Shown here piece by piece: positions 34,551 through 45,802 of a stretch of 64,000 bases of DNA. Source of the stretch: Theodoxus fluviatilis (taxonomy: Eukaryota; Mollusca; Gastropoda; Cycloneritida; Neritidae). The first letter of the stretch is position 1. Every line of letters begins with the position of its first letter. A model generated the notes under the pieces. The model was not told the DNA's origin, ran no database searches, and saw only the letters and a program-made list of their open reading frames with translations. The stretch covers positions 26,001-90,000 of the forward strand of contig JAWQFJ010014682.1 of NCBI GenBank assembly GCA_034096865.1, in the 5' to 3' direction. The position numbers and the translations under genes were made by a program.

Positions 34551-35778
34551 GCACTCGATCAGCGCTTCAAAAAGCGATTTTTTTGTGCGTTCGTTCAGCG
34601 TGAACGCGCGAGCTTGTGGTCGTGTCTGCTTGGGTGCGTTCACTTATCACTGTCTGATAGTTACGACTTCAGTGAGAACTGAAGCAGCGATAGTCCGTTT
34701 ATTAGGGTCCCCGTACTATGTTGTTCATGGGAAGAGAGGTTCGTAATCTGTTTTGGAGTTGTCCATGTTGTTCAATCACGTTCTTTGGAAAGTTATTCCA
34801 GAACGCTGCTTGGGTACTCAGATAAATTTCACTTTTGGAAATGTGTCAGATGGTCACTTAAGGCCGCCACTGAGAGTTGTTGAGGGAAATTGCAAATGAA
34901 TGGTCAAATACAAATGCTCAGGCAAACGCGCCAGAGACCCTAAGTTGTTGTGTACTACGAATAGGTCTTCACAAGGCGATGACGTTACGTCCCTGACGCA
35001 CCTTGACGTACGTGGACTTTCCATGGAGTCGGTAACATTCATACACAACACGTTCCTTTCTTCCGATAATGTATAGAAACTGCTTCCAGCGAAATAATCA
35101 AAGTGGTAGCTATTAATGTGTTGTATCGTATGCGCTTCTATAGTCAGCATACTGGAACTTATTTAAGCCTTATGTGCTTTCCAAAAGCAATCTGCATCAA
35201 ACAAGCCGACGCTTCTAGCCATCTTTCTTGCTCTTCATTGTCCCTACAGCTTGTCAGGCGATGAGGATCGACGGACTTCTCTCCCAGGTATGGGCATCTT
35301 CCAAATTCACAGACGCGTCGATAGCCGACAATCTTTCCTCTTTGCCGCACTCGAATCTCGTCAGACGGCGAAGTGTCGTGATAGAGGGATAGGCTTCCTT
35401 TCTCAGCCACGAGCATCTTTAAAATTCATAGTCGCGTTGATGGATGGCTTGCCCACATAGGCGCCTTCGTTCAGTCAATGAATGAGTAGAGTTTGCGATA
35501 GAGCGATAACAAAACGCTTATGTAAACAAAGGAAAAAGGAGGACAGGTCTGCCGAGTTCAGCTTATAAAGCTAGTTGTTTCCTCCTCGTCATAACCGAGT
35601 CTTTTCCTAACTGTCTCTTTATGTATTTCCCATCTCTTGTCCTTGTCGGTCTCCTTTCGCTACCTCCATATTCACGAGCTTGACGATATTTGTCGTTGAA
35701 TAGTTTGAGGTTCAATCGTAAATCAAAGGTGGCTCTCACTCCAATAGTTTCCGGCTACACAGTCAGTTTCCTTTACAA
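34551..35778. other. No recognisable gene
   Basis: Non-coding as far as I can see. A weak direct repeat of about 55 bases (around 35275-35330 and 35385-35440, sharing gcatctt-aaattcaagtcgcgt-gat) suggests an old local duplication. Confidence 0.4.
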
Positions 35779-36588
35779 TTGAGAGATTCCTTCGTTAAAG
35801 GTCGGTGTGACCAGCTATCAGTTCTGCCACAGTGGAAGACGCAGTTCTTATAGAGTTCAGTCGTAAACAAAACGCATCATGTATCACCATCCCACGAGTA
35901 GTCCATTCTGCAGGTGTCCAGGGGATGCATGCACGACGATGATCGCGACAGATGGCCATTATCATATATCGACAGACTGGCAGGTGTCCCGTTCTCAAGT
36001 CTAGTGACGAACAGACTAACAGACACTTACAACTGAAGTGACTTTCGACGTATGTCTCTCACTGAGGCGCTGCTTTCGCAGAACATTTACCGGCAGTAGC
36101 AACACTTGTAACGTCTTTCGCGAGAGAGAACACGAATGCTCTTGCGAGCAGTGCACTTGAAGAGGATTAATGGACAGTTATGGGGATGTGTCAGCTGCCT
36201 TCGTCTGACTGACCCTCTCAAGTTTTCTGAGAGCCTTGGGAGGCCCAGGAAGACGGTCCGTATCGTGCCAGCATTGTAAATGTTCTGCGAAAGCAGCGCC
36301 TCAGTGAGAGACATACGTCGAAAGTCACTTCAGTTGTACGTGTCTGTTAGTCTGTTCGTCACTAGACTTGAGAACGGGACACCTGCCAGTCTGTCGATAT
36401 ATGATAATGGCCATCTGTCGCGATCATCGTCGTGCGTGCATCCACTGGACACCTGCAGAATGGACTACTCGTGGGATGGTGATACATGATGCGTTTTGTT
36501 TACGACTGAACTCTATAAGAACTGCGTCTTCCATTGTGGCAGAACTGATAGCTGGTCACACCGACCTTTAACGAAGGAATCTCTCAAT
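35779..36588. repeat. Large inverted repeat (foldback), arms about 312 bp
   Basis: The left arm (35779-36090, attgagagattccttcgtta onward) is nearly the exact reverse complement of 36276-36588, with about 185 bp between. Only a few substitutions separate the arms. No coding frame and no similarity to the TGTAGCG family were noticed, so it looks like a separate foldback family. Confidence 0.88.
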
Positions 36589-36605
36589 AAATTTGTCCTC
36601 ATCGT

Positions 36606-36697
36606 CCCTGTGGGTTTATCTAATACTGTCTTTGACCCCAGTCCTGTCACTGTGGGTTTATCTAATACTGTCTTTGACCCCAGTCTTGTCCCTGTTG
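36606..36697. repeat. 46-bp tandem duplication
   Basis: The phrase ccctgtgggtttatctaatactgtctttgaccccagt (interrupted here by counting only its first part, gtgggtttatctaatactgt) occurs twice at a 46-bp spacing, with a third partial start (gtccctgttgg). Confidence 0.85.
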
Positions 36698-37572
36698 GTT
36701 GACGTCCTTTCCTCCTTGACTCTTTGACGTGGACACTCTGCCTCTGTCGGTAAGTGGCGCCGCATCCTTGTCACTTTGTGTCTGTGTTCCTTTCGTTTTG
36801 TCCCCGCGTTTCAGAATTTGCATCTTTGCTTCGTACCGCTTGCTGCTCTGCCCCTCTGTGTCTTAGAGTTCGTCTCGTGGTGTCTGTCCTCTTCCATGAA
36901 CGAATTCACAAATTAATGTGAAGCGGTGTATAAAGGAATCAGCTTGAGACTTTTTCCCGGCGGTTTTTACGACTGCCTTCTTCGTATTAATTTACAAGCT
37001 CTAGTGCCCTACGTCCTGAGTCAAAGGTCCAACAACTCAAAGGCATTTTTGTAACCCGGCCGTGCCACCCAGCCACTACGTAGAGTAAACGTCTGGTAAC
37101 AAGGGCCCGACGGCTCCTCAAAGCTTCTCTTTGGCAAGCTTTCGGAGTCAAAACCTCCTTCTTATTAAAACTAATTCCCACAAATCTCTACAAGTCTTCT
37201 CAGTGGGTTTTCTACCTGCGCTAACGTGCAGGCGAGGCTGTCCAGCAGGTTCAAACGTCAGGCAGCGCTATGGAATGCAGAGCGAGGGGTAAACGCGGGA
37301 GGGGAGTGGGGGGGGGGGGGGTAGATCGGGGGTACGGGGCTGTTGGGGGTGAGGGTTAAGGTAAGGGGTTTGGGCCCTACACATTTTTTTGTCGCTCACC
37401 TCCCTGCGGGCGTGACCATCGAGGCGCCGATAACACGACTGCTCACTACTACAGTCGTCCCACGTTTCGGGAAGACAGCACTGGTAGTGGTGCCTGGAGT
37501 TCCAAAGAGGAACAGGCTGTGGAGAAGCAGGAGGTGGGAAGTTGTGCATATGTCAGATCAGATGGCTAGAGA
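36698..37572. other. No recognisable gene
   Basis: Contains a G-rich patch near 37286-37325 (including a run of about 12 G). Short frames on both strands lack recognisable content. Confidence 0.4.
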
Positions 37573-37750
37573 AAGGATGGATGGAAGGATGAAGTTTCAA
37601 GGCAAATCAGCATGCGTCGGCCATTGATCAGGAAAAGTCAGTAGAGGTGGTAGGATTAACAGCAAGGCAACTCACGATCTTCCTAGTTATTTGCCCCCTA
37701 CAAATCGCGCAGGGAGACGCGGTGGGTCATTTCTTACCCCCAACCCACAG
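37573..37750 (-). repeat. SINE-like dispersed repeat, copy 3 (inverted)
   Basis: On the minus strand: cctgtgggttgggggtaaga, aatgacccaccgcgtctccc, tgcgcgatttgtagggggca, aataactaggaagatc, ending near a CATC-type tail (ccttccatccatcc). It matches the copy at 60733-60890 best around aataactaggaagatc. Confidence 0.6.
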
Positions 37751-37869
37751 GGGGATCAGATGACTGGAGAGTGCACTGTGTTGCTTTATTCTCTGCTTTA
37801 CGTCTGGCTGTGAAAATGAGAGCTCGAACGCACAGTATATTTTCCGATAATTGACTTCTCTTTCGTACA

Positions 37870-37907
37870 CAAGAACGCATACGCGCGTACACATACGCAC
37901 ACACACG

Positions 37908-37949
<42 letters not shown>

Positions 37950-37985
37950 TACACACACAGACACGCGGATGCACGCACGCACAGG
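37870..37985. repeat. AC/CG-rich microsatellite
   Basis: Alternating purine-pyrimidine (acacacgcgcgcgcgcacac) tract, potentially Z-forming. Cys-Val-rich frames are artefacts. Confidence 0.92.
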
Positions 37986-38155
37986 CAAGCATTTACGCAC
38001 TCCAAGACAGCAGGGTGGTGGTTCTAGTGTGCTACCCCTCATCACTGAGAACGTTTTTCTGCGTTCCCATTGCAAGGTACCCACATCGGACAGTCTGCCT
38101 CAATAGATTGTCTCTTGTTTCTCAGAAAGAGTGAAGTTACCTTCCTCACCTTACC

Positions 38156-38470
38156 TCACCTCCGCCTGTGACCCCGGCTGGGGTATAGGCCGCCAATCAG
38201 CACCCTCCAGGCATCTCGGTTCTGTGCGAGTCTTTCCAGCTGCCCCCACGTCTTTCCCATCTGCTTTGCGCCTGCCTCCAGATCACGGCGCCAGGTGTTC
38301 CTAGGTCGCCCTCTCTTCCTCTTTCCTTGTAGGTTCCACGTGAGGGCTTGCCTGGTGATGTTGGAAGCAGGTCTGCGAAGGGTGTGGCCTATCCATTGCC
38401 AGCGTCTGTGAAGGACGTCTTCCTCAACTGGCTGTTGCCTGGTTCTCAGCCACAGTTCTTCATTGCAGAG
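38156..38470 (-). pseudogene. LINE reverse-transcriptase C-terminal fragment
   Basis: On the minus strand an open stretch of about 104 codons contains [41 protein letters not shown] and QLERLAQNRDAWR, then a stop. This is the conserved C-terminal tail that follows the reverse-transcriptase domain in many non-LTR retrotransposon proteins. It is clearly related to, but not the same as, the tail of 49086-50866. The 5' part is missing, as expected from incomplete target-primed reverse transcription. A (GGTAA)-like repeat follows the stop. Confidence 0.85.
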
Positions 38471-38570
38471 TTACCTTCAAGTGCAGGTAAATGTCTGTCT
38501 GCTTCATCGTATGCATTGACCCAGTATTGGATGTTGTTCATCTTCCTGGAAAAAGAAATTGTGAGATGGA

Positions 38571-38895
38571 CATCACACCATTTATCCATTCATCCGTCCA
38601 TCCTTCCATGCATCCATCCACCCAATAATCCATCCATGGATCCTTCAAACCTTCTATCCAACGTTCTTTCCATCCATCCGCCTATCCATCCATTCATCCG
38701 ATCTTCTATCCAATCTTCTTCCATCCATCCATCCATCCATCCATCCATCCATCCATCCATCCATCCATCCATCCATCCATCCATCCATCCATCCATCCAT
38801 CCATCCATCCATCCATCCATCCATCCATCCATCCATCCATCTATCCATCCATCCATCCAATCTTCCATATAATCTTCCATTCAACATTCATCCAC
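38571..38895. repeat. (CATC)n microsatellite
   Basis: Long, nearly perfect CATC/ATCC run, purest between about 38720 and 38860, with imperfect flanks including caaaccttctatccaacg, which also resembles the repeat at 26.5 kb. Met-Asp-Gly-Trp or Ile-His-Pro-Ser frames are artefacts. Confidence 0.95.
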
Positions 38896-40234
38896 CTGTT
38901 TATCCATTTATCCCGTCTTTTATCCATACCGCAAAGGCTGGAACAGAAAAAGGCTATGCATGATGGTGATCCTCCGTCGGGAAGCAATCTACCAGGTGAA
39001 TGGCAATATAGTCCTTCATATCTGAACTCAGGGGATCGAGAATGAAACACTGGTAAATGCAAAGTCTTTGCTTGAGGATGCACCTACTGGAGAGAAACGT
39101 CGGTAACTGCCAGCCATCTGGACCCAAACCAGAGACAAGCATGACCAGGAAGAGAATCATATCGAACCACTCTCATCCAGCTTCTTTTTTCTCTCCTAAC
39201 GGAAAATTGACGCCCCAGAGCCTGGGAGCGTCAGCCTGCCCGTAGGAGAGAGACGATCTGGAGCCAGAGTGAAAGCGGAGCAGAGCACCGATCCAGCCCA
39301 AGGTCTTCTCGGCTCAAGCTAAAAATAGTGCTGCCATCTGCAAGGAGCCGCTGTGTGAAGCACAGCGTCCTGGGCGCGGAGAGCGAGGGTGCTGTGAACT
39401 GGAGTGTGCCCTGAGTGGGGAACCAGAAGGGAAAAGCTGTTGGACTTTGGACTTGCATTGCTTACCAGGGAAAAGAGGGAGTCTTCAATCCGTCCATGCC
39501 TTGCCCCTGTGTCCTCTTCATTTCAGTTCCCCCGAACCAAACCCACTCTGTCCCCCCACCCCCACCCCCACCCCCACCCCCACCCCAATCCCCTCCATTG
39601 CTCTCTTCTTTTCCCTCTCTCCATCTCGGCTTCCCATCCCCATCTTCAGTGCCCCTGTCATGACTTTCCCATTCCCCTTCGCTTCCCCCTCTCTTCTTCC
39701 CCTTCTGGCGTCAAGTTCCCCCTCCCTCTCTTCCCCTGCTGTGATGTGGACATGTTCCACGGCTCTGACCTTTTCGCTCACTCCCATAGGTGGGTCTTCT
39801 GTCAATTGTTGGTTGCTGCACGCGCGCGCGTCTATATGCGTATGCGTGTGTGCAGGTGCATGTGTGCACCTCAGTGCTAGTGGGCATTTCTATATGTGGA
39901 TTCACACTTTTGTGCATGCATGCATACCTGCGCGTTTGCCTGTATACGTGTGTGTGTTTGCATAGGATGAGTGCATGTGCGTGAGTATTTGTGCGCATGC
40001 GCGCGTGATTTGCCTTCGAGTATTGCGTGTATGTGTGTGTACGTACGTAAATGTTTAATCCTGTATGCGTTTGTCACTTCATTTGAATCTAGACGCAATT
40101 GATTTTCGATTTTTACATCAATTAAACGTGTCAGCATGAGTTCGAGCGTCAGTGACTCTTTTCGGTTGGTTTGTGCGCGTGTGTTGGCAGTTGCTATGGG
40201 TTGAATTACTTGTCGATTGTACATGCCCTGAGTC

Positions 40235-40236
<2 letters not shown>
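38896..40236. other. No recognisable gene; C-rich and GT-rich patches
   Basis: A cccccacccccacccc tract lies at about 39551-39590, and a GT-rich, CpG-bearing stretch with cgcgcgcg at about 39820-40060. Overlapping frames of 95-172 codons exist here, but they follow the base composition and have no recognisable domains. Confidence 0.45.
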
Positions 40237-40237
<1 letters not shown>

Positions 40238-40327
<90 letters not shown>

Positions 40328-40352
40328 GTCTCTCTCCCTCTCTGTGAGAGAG
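40238..40352. repeat. (CT)n microsatellite
   Basis: About 85 bases of uninterrupted CT followed by imperfect units and a gagagaga end. Leu-Ser and Arg-Glu frames are artefacts. Confidence 0.95.
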
Positions 40353-41256
40353 AGAAAATAGCATCCTTTTTCAACGAAACCTCACTGCTTTGCCTGAACG
40401 CATTACACGTGTCTTTTTTTTAATTTCGTTCTTCTCCATGGTAGAAAATTCTGCAGTCGGAACCACGGGACTCATTCCTGGCCTCGCAGGCGGCGCTCTG
40501 CAAAGAAGGGGAAGGAAAACAAACGGCTACGACTTCGTTAGACGTGGCTAGCATGGTGGAGTGACCGAGACTTCCAGACAGGCTGCCTCCCCAACCCCCA
40601 GACGACACCGGATAAGGTGGAGCTTGCAGCTGCATGTGCGGAATTTCGGAAAGGGGTGCGGCCTTTCTGTACACAACACTTTTCTCAGCGACTGCACCTC
40701 CATCGTCATCTGTGCCAGCAGCGGCGAGGCCTAGTTTGCCGCGCTCGCTGCATTGGTTCTGACTCCATTTCGCAAACCTCTCCGAGATGTCTCTTCGGCA
40801 TTGATTTGTGGATGCACTTTTTCGTTGAGACCGTCCCCGTGCCTTCCCATCGGTGTCAGGCGGTCAGGCGCTTTCCTCTTCGAGAGCCGGCTCCATTCGA
40901 GACCTGTCCTGCCGGTCAGGAAATAATGGAGTTTTGTCCTTCAGGGTTGAGTGATAGCATGAAAAACTAGGGTCAAACTAGCTCCCCTAGTGAGAATGCA
41001 GCCAACTTGCACTCCTCGCAGTATGACGTTTTCTCCAGCGCAGGGCGCGCTCAGTCCTTGGATGCAGTGGAGCGTGGAGGGATCGGGACCCTACAGGTTC
41101 TGTTTTGCCTGGAATGAAAAGTTGGATGGCCGCCTTTATACGGCAGCTGTTTTTTTTGGCGTCGATCCATCCAAGTCTCAGGGGCGCCTTAGCTGTTTAA
41201 TACTCTTGCTCTCGCGCCATCGAGCTCGCTCTTTGGATCCAAGCTCGGCAATTCCT
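40353..41256. other. No recognisable gene
   Basis: A plus-strand frame of about 117 codons (40617-40970) starts with GTG and has no recognisable features; I do not call it a gene. Confidence 0.4.
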
Positions 41257-41421
41257 AGGCGGGTTGTTTGGAACACAGGTACACGCGCACCGATGGCATA
41301 TGGACGGCTAGTGCTCTGATTACTGTTGCTGTCATAGTAGGCGGATTGTTTGGAACACAGGTACACGCGCACAGATGGCATATGGACGGCTAGTGCTCTG
41401 ATTACTGTTGCTGTCATAGTA
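41257..41421. repeat. 82-bp perfect tandem duplication
   Basis: The segment beginning aggcgggttgtttggaacac and ending gttgctgtcatagt is present twice in tandem with only one or two differences (cgatggc/agatggc, gggttg/ggattg). It is a recent local duplication. Confidence 0.9.
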
Positions 41422-42399
41422 GGCGTTCTGATGCAGAAAGTGCTCGTGTGGAATTGCGGTGGCGTGTTGCGTCATGACTGAGAGGAAGTGAGGAAGGCAG
41501 GCCTACTGATGAGCAACGACTTGCCAACCATTGGTCTCTACGAGGAAGTACTGGTGTGGCGTCCGTTAACTGAGTGACCAAATGCCTTCACTTAACGTAC
41601 GCTTCTTCCACGAACAAATATCTACTGGAATAAAAAAAGAACTGTTTTTTGACTGAAAATCTATATTGCTTTCATCATTCAAGAGGAATATGTGTTCTGT
41701 CTTATGCCACCATATCTTGAAGTATCCTTTGAACTTTGGGGCTGAGGTAGTGAGGAAGTCTGAACTATTCGTAGCACCTCCGTCAGAAATAAGTTATAAA
41801 GATAGATAACTAACGTCTATATAACCAATTCCCCACGTCTCCTTTCGTAGGTAGGTGTGTTTCGCGAGTCCTGGGTACATGGCAACTGCTTTCTATGACT
41901 TATGACTTGAACCACTGGTTAAACGTCAGTAGCTCGGGAGCACCATGAGGATTATTGAACTGGCGTACAAAGGAGTTCCTTGGGGAACGTTGTCCTTAGC
42001 TACACATCTTCCACAGCAGGTCCCTGTGCTAGATTCCATTAACGTCGACAGTCGGCCTTCCATCATCATGGCCATCTGCCCAGTATTTCTCCAGCACCCT
42101 CTGCCAAGTCCTTGCATGCAAATGCCACTCATTGGAGTACCCTTTCAAATGTGGCCAAACAGCTTCACCTTTACTACTGAGTGCGAGAATCTATTCAGCC
42201 ATCACAAAGCATAACTCTGTGTTGGCTATCGCTTTATAACATGCTCCTTCCAAGCCAGTCTCGTCATCTCCTCCTCCACCACTACCACCCGCAGCACCAC
42301 CACCATCGCCTTCACGTCTTCCTCTTCTTCTTCTCCACCACCTCCAGCCAGCCCTCTGTCAGGAAAACTTGGACTCGTCCACACTGAGGGGCTTGGGGC
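41422..42399. other. No recognisable gene
   Basis: No domain-bearing frame, inverted repeat or RNA gene was recognised. Confidence 0.4.
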
Positions 42400-43685
42400 T
42401 CCTGGTTTGAGCAGTGTGTCTGCCTGCCTCCCTGCGGGCTGTCAGGTCGAGCAGAGAGAGAGGGACTACGTGGGACGGGACGTGTGGAGTCTCACTGCTC
42501 GCCCAGCCCGCTGCTGGAAAGATTCGCCCTGACCCTGATCGCGTCCATCCGGCGTCTGGCCTGCTCGAGAGGAGAGGCACGCTTGTGCCGCGTGATCAGG
42601 GCCCGCCTGGCTGCCTGCCTGTGGTGGCTGCGCTGCGCTGTGCTGTGCTGGAGCAAACCGGCTGCCTGGCTTGGGGTTGTGGGTGTGTGGGTGCGCAGGG
42701 GAGCTACGCAGCAAGGCTAGGGCAGGCGGCGAGCGCTGACCTAGATCGACGGCTTCGCTCTCCCTACAGCGGGCAGATGCAGGAGTACTGTAGTGTCTGG
42801 GCCCAGTGGTCGCTTTGTTGATCAGTTGACAGCTAAACGTCCACGCTAAGGGCTAGCTGGGGGACGCGCCCCCTTCTTTCGCAGAGGGAAGCTTCCAGAT
42901 TCAGCTGCGGCCATAACAGGTTGACCCCCTTCTTGCCCAGATCAAGAGTCCGGCGGTTATGGGACGTTGCTGGCCTAGTGCGCCCACTATACTGTAGAAT
43001 CTACTAGGTGGTTCCTCAACTCCTTTCTTTTCTGACCTAGCTACCCAAAGGGCCATTTGACCATGGAAAAGGTTTGACCTCGGCCGTCCTGTTTGGGTCT
43101 GCCTGGTCTGCACGCACTTTGTCCTGAGGCAGCAATAAAAAAACAACCACACATGTGTGGAGGAACTGAAAGTTCAAGGGGGAAAGGGCTGCGAGGGGGA
43201 AAGGGCTGCGGCACTCCTACAGTGTCATAAACTCGATGAGTCATATAGGCGCTGTTGGATGACGTCAGTGGCAACGGCGGCAATGCGCAGTACATGGAAA
43301 CAGGAAGCTATTTCACTCTACCGATATTTAAAGCTGAGGCAAGATTAAGTCGAGTCCTGCCTACAACGGTATAACCCGGAACGGACTAGTCTCTCATCTT
43401 ATCAGTCCTGGGCGTTCGGCTTGAGGTCTTCTTCCTGTTGCAACTATATCATTCTTCACCACACCCCATGGTCAGTCTTTGGAGATGACTCGCGCTCTCT
43501 CTCTCCCTCCAAGTCGACTTCCGAACGGACATGGAAAGATCGTGATTTGTTGAAAGTGCGCTCTCATTATTTGCCATCTGTCCCCCAACTTGCTACTTTG
43601 CATTACCACGTGACCTCTTAGAGAAATTCTGTAGTCTTTCTGTACCGGTCCTCCTTCAGTGGCTGGGCTTGTCCTTATGTAAGGG
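42400..43685. other. GC-rich segment followed by unassigned sequence
   Basis: The part from 42400 to 42830 is GC- and CpG-rich with several overlapping frames, and could be promoter-proximal or an untranslated exon, but no start or splice context is convincing. A small direct repeat (gggggaaagggctgcg twice) lies at about 43179-43210. Confidence 0.35.
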
Positions 43686-44585
43686 ATGTCCAAACCGGAT
43701 GTTAACTATGTATCTTGCAAAGAACATTGTTCTCTTGTCCTTGCTGTTGGAGAAGTCCAACACATTCTATGCATCAAAGATAATTATTCTGAATGTCAAA
43801 AAACCTCAATGCATTCACCTGCTGTGCAACAGAGCGATGACTCAGTGCACATGTTCTTAAGAACTTGCATACTTTGCATCTGGCAATTAACGGCTATTGC
43901 GGCTTCTAACAATAGTTTTGCGCTCCCCTCTACGAACCACAGGCGAATCTTTCCCGTGGCATTGGCAAAAAAATGTCAACCATTCCTTTCTGGGGGGCCG
44001 GAAGGTCGATCGTTTGGAGGTGGCCACGTGGCTTATATTGAACAGTTTGCTGCAGCTCTGTGCGGGCAGGTTTCTTGTGCCTGCAACTGTAGGCGCTCTC
44101 TCTGTTCCCTGCTCTCTCTCTCTCGAGGGCGGGTTCCAGCGCTGCAACTAGAGCTAGGCGACCTCTTCAACGGCCACCACCACCGTCAAGGCGGCTCGGG
44201 CTCGGGCTATAGGCTTCCCAATGCTCAGACAGCACCGCGTTGGCTTGCCGCCAAGTCCCCGCCGGTGTACAGGGAAACTGTGACTCCACTTCGAGACGCC
44301 ACAACAGCCACGCTGTCTCGCTTCGCATCGACTTGCCTCCGGGTTTTGGCCGCCTTCCCAGTCAGGCCTGAATCAACTTTGCTCTGCCTGTCCTCGTCTG
44401 CGTGGCATGGCGTGTTCGGAGTAGTGGAGACGAAAAGACTGCCATCCAGATTCACCCTGTGTTGCCGTCTGCTCTATAGCGGTAGCTTTATTTTGAGCTT
44501 GGACATTTTGTCATCTGTGCAGAGCACTCGCTTGCAAAATTTAAAAAGGACCGTCATACACTTGGCAATTTGCGCTGTCGGGTGA
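43686..44585 (+). CDS. Unassigned 299-codon open frame (doubtful)
   Basis: An ATG-initiated frame of 299 codons is longer than chance would usually give in this composition. The predicted product is Cys-, Ser- and Leu-rich in patches, with no recognisable domain, signal peptide or repeat. The middle runs through a ctctctctctcgag stretch and a GC-rich zone. No splice sites, partner exons or codon-bias support could be judged by eye. It could be a lineage-restricted protein, but a chance frame in GC-rich sequence is at least as likely. Confidence 0.15.
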   Translation: MSKPDVNYVSCKEHCSLVLAVGEVQHILCIKDNYSECQKTSMHSPAVQQSDDSVHMFLRTCILCIWQLTAIAASNNSFALPSTNHRRIFPVALAKKCQPFLSGGPEGRSFGGGHVAYIEQFAAALCGQVSCACNCRRSLCSLLSLSRGRVPALQLELGDLFNGHHHRQGGSGSGYRLPNAQTAPRWLAAKSPPVYRETVTPLRDATTATLSRFASTCLRVLAAFPVRPESTLLCLSSSAWHGVFGVVETKRLPSRFTLCCRLLYSGSFILSLDILSSVQSTRLQNLKRTVIHLAICAVG

Positions 44586-45644
44586 AGTGTCGAGTTTAAA
44601 GACAGAAATCGGTTTTTTCCGTCGAATCGGTTTGTCAGTGTAGTGTCATATGCATTTCTACAGAAAAAAGAAGACTTGTAATCGAAACACGACAGACCAA
44701 CTTGAAACTGTGGTAACGTTATTGAACAAGGAAAATGGCCAGCAAGGTGCGTTGCCTCGCTCGAGATAAAGCGCAGATCTGTTCACCTCTCTCCACTAAC
44801 ACTAGGTTTGGACTCGGCCGCTCCCTTATTGTTGGCTGGGAGAAATAATCAGAAGAATTTTCACATCCGATGAATAGTCATGCTGTGAAGCTCTCACCTG
44901 TCATAGCCTGACGCTCACCTAAACACATAGCAGGGGAGACTCTTGTCGACTTGTTTACATCCGTCGTTTAGTTAGTTCTTCGCGTTCGGTCTCGTTCGTG
45001 TTGTGTTGGCTTCACTGTGGTGCTGTACAACCGTGTGTTTGGACCCGAAGACTCCTCGGTACAGAGAGAGCTTGTCTTGCCATTTCCCTGACGCGTGTCT
45101 CGGCTATCGAGGCCAACTAGCAGAATTGGGAGAGGCCTTTATAACCCCGGCTTTGGTGTGTTCGTGGTGGTGGTGAGGGGGGCGTTGATGACAGGTTGAA
45201 GGATGACTAAGGAGGTCAGGCGGAACTGTGACATAAATCGGCGGCCGCGCGAGCAAGGAGTAACAGCAATGGGCTTGGCTTTGTGCGCGTCGTTCAGCGT
45301 TCGTTCCTTGTCCGTTGTATGGTGACGCGTCGCTGCCTTCTCCAGGGGAATCATCAAGTACAAATCGTACTTGAAGGTAATGGAACTCTGAATTGAATCC
45401 CGCTCTTCCTGCCACAGAGCATCGTCAAGATAATGGTTTGACCACTCTCGACCGTCACGAAAGAGACTCACTGAGCGTAAACTACACTTGTCGAGGATGG
45501 AATTTCTGCAGGCTTGGTCTTTGCATCGCACGAGCAGCATCAATGCTGTACATGTGCAATCAGCCGTTCAGCGTTTTGGTAAGCGATCGCATGGGTGTGA
45601 ATCGCTCTCGGCAGAAATGGAGTCTTCGACTGAATCTTAAGGGC
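44586..45644. other. No recognisable gene
   Basis: A minus-strand frame at 45139-45543 (about 134 codons) looks moderately protein-like but has no recognisable motif; it is left unassigned. Confidence 0.35.
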
Positions 45645-45800
45645 TTCTCCCACGTGACAAGCTTTCTGGCAAAACTGCTCTCGCTATAGCAAACATCGCG
45701 CTCGCAAGTCACAAAAAAGGTGTTAGGCGTCCTCACACGTGGCAACATTTCTGTTAAATCACAACTCGCCATCGCAAACACAGCGCTTGCACGTCCCAAG
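45645..45800. repeat. Diverged tandem duplication, period about 86 bp
   Basis: Two aligned copies, 45645-45716 and 45731-45802, share ctc-cacgtg-caa--tttctg--aaa and ctcgc-at-gcaaaca--gcgct-gca-gtc in order. The divergence is substantial, so this is an old duplication. Confidence 0.65.
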
Positions 45801-45802
45801 AA

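Noticed and set aside
38571..38895. Regularly spaced repeats that might suggest a CRISPR-like array
   Set aside because: The sequence is a CATC microsatellite with no unique spacers, in a eukaryotic context.
42414..42821. A 135-codon GC-rich frame with overlapping frames on both strands
   Set aside because: GC-rich composition keeps several frames open at once; no domain, start context or splice support.
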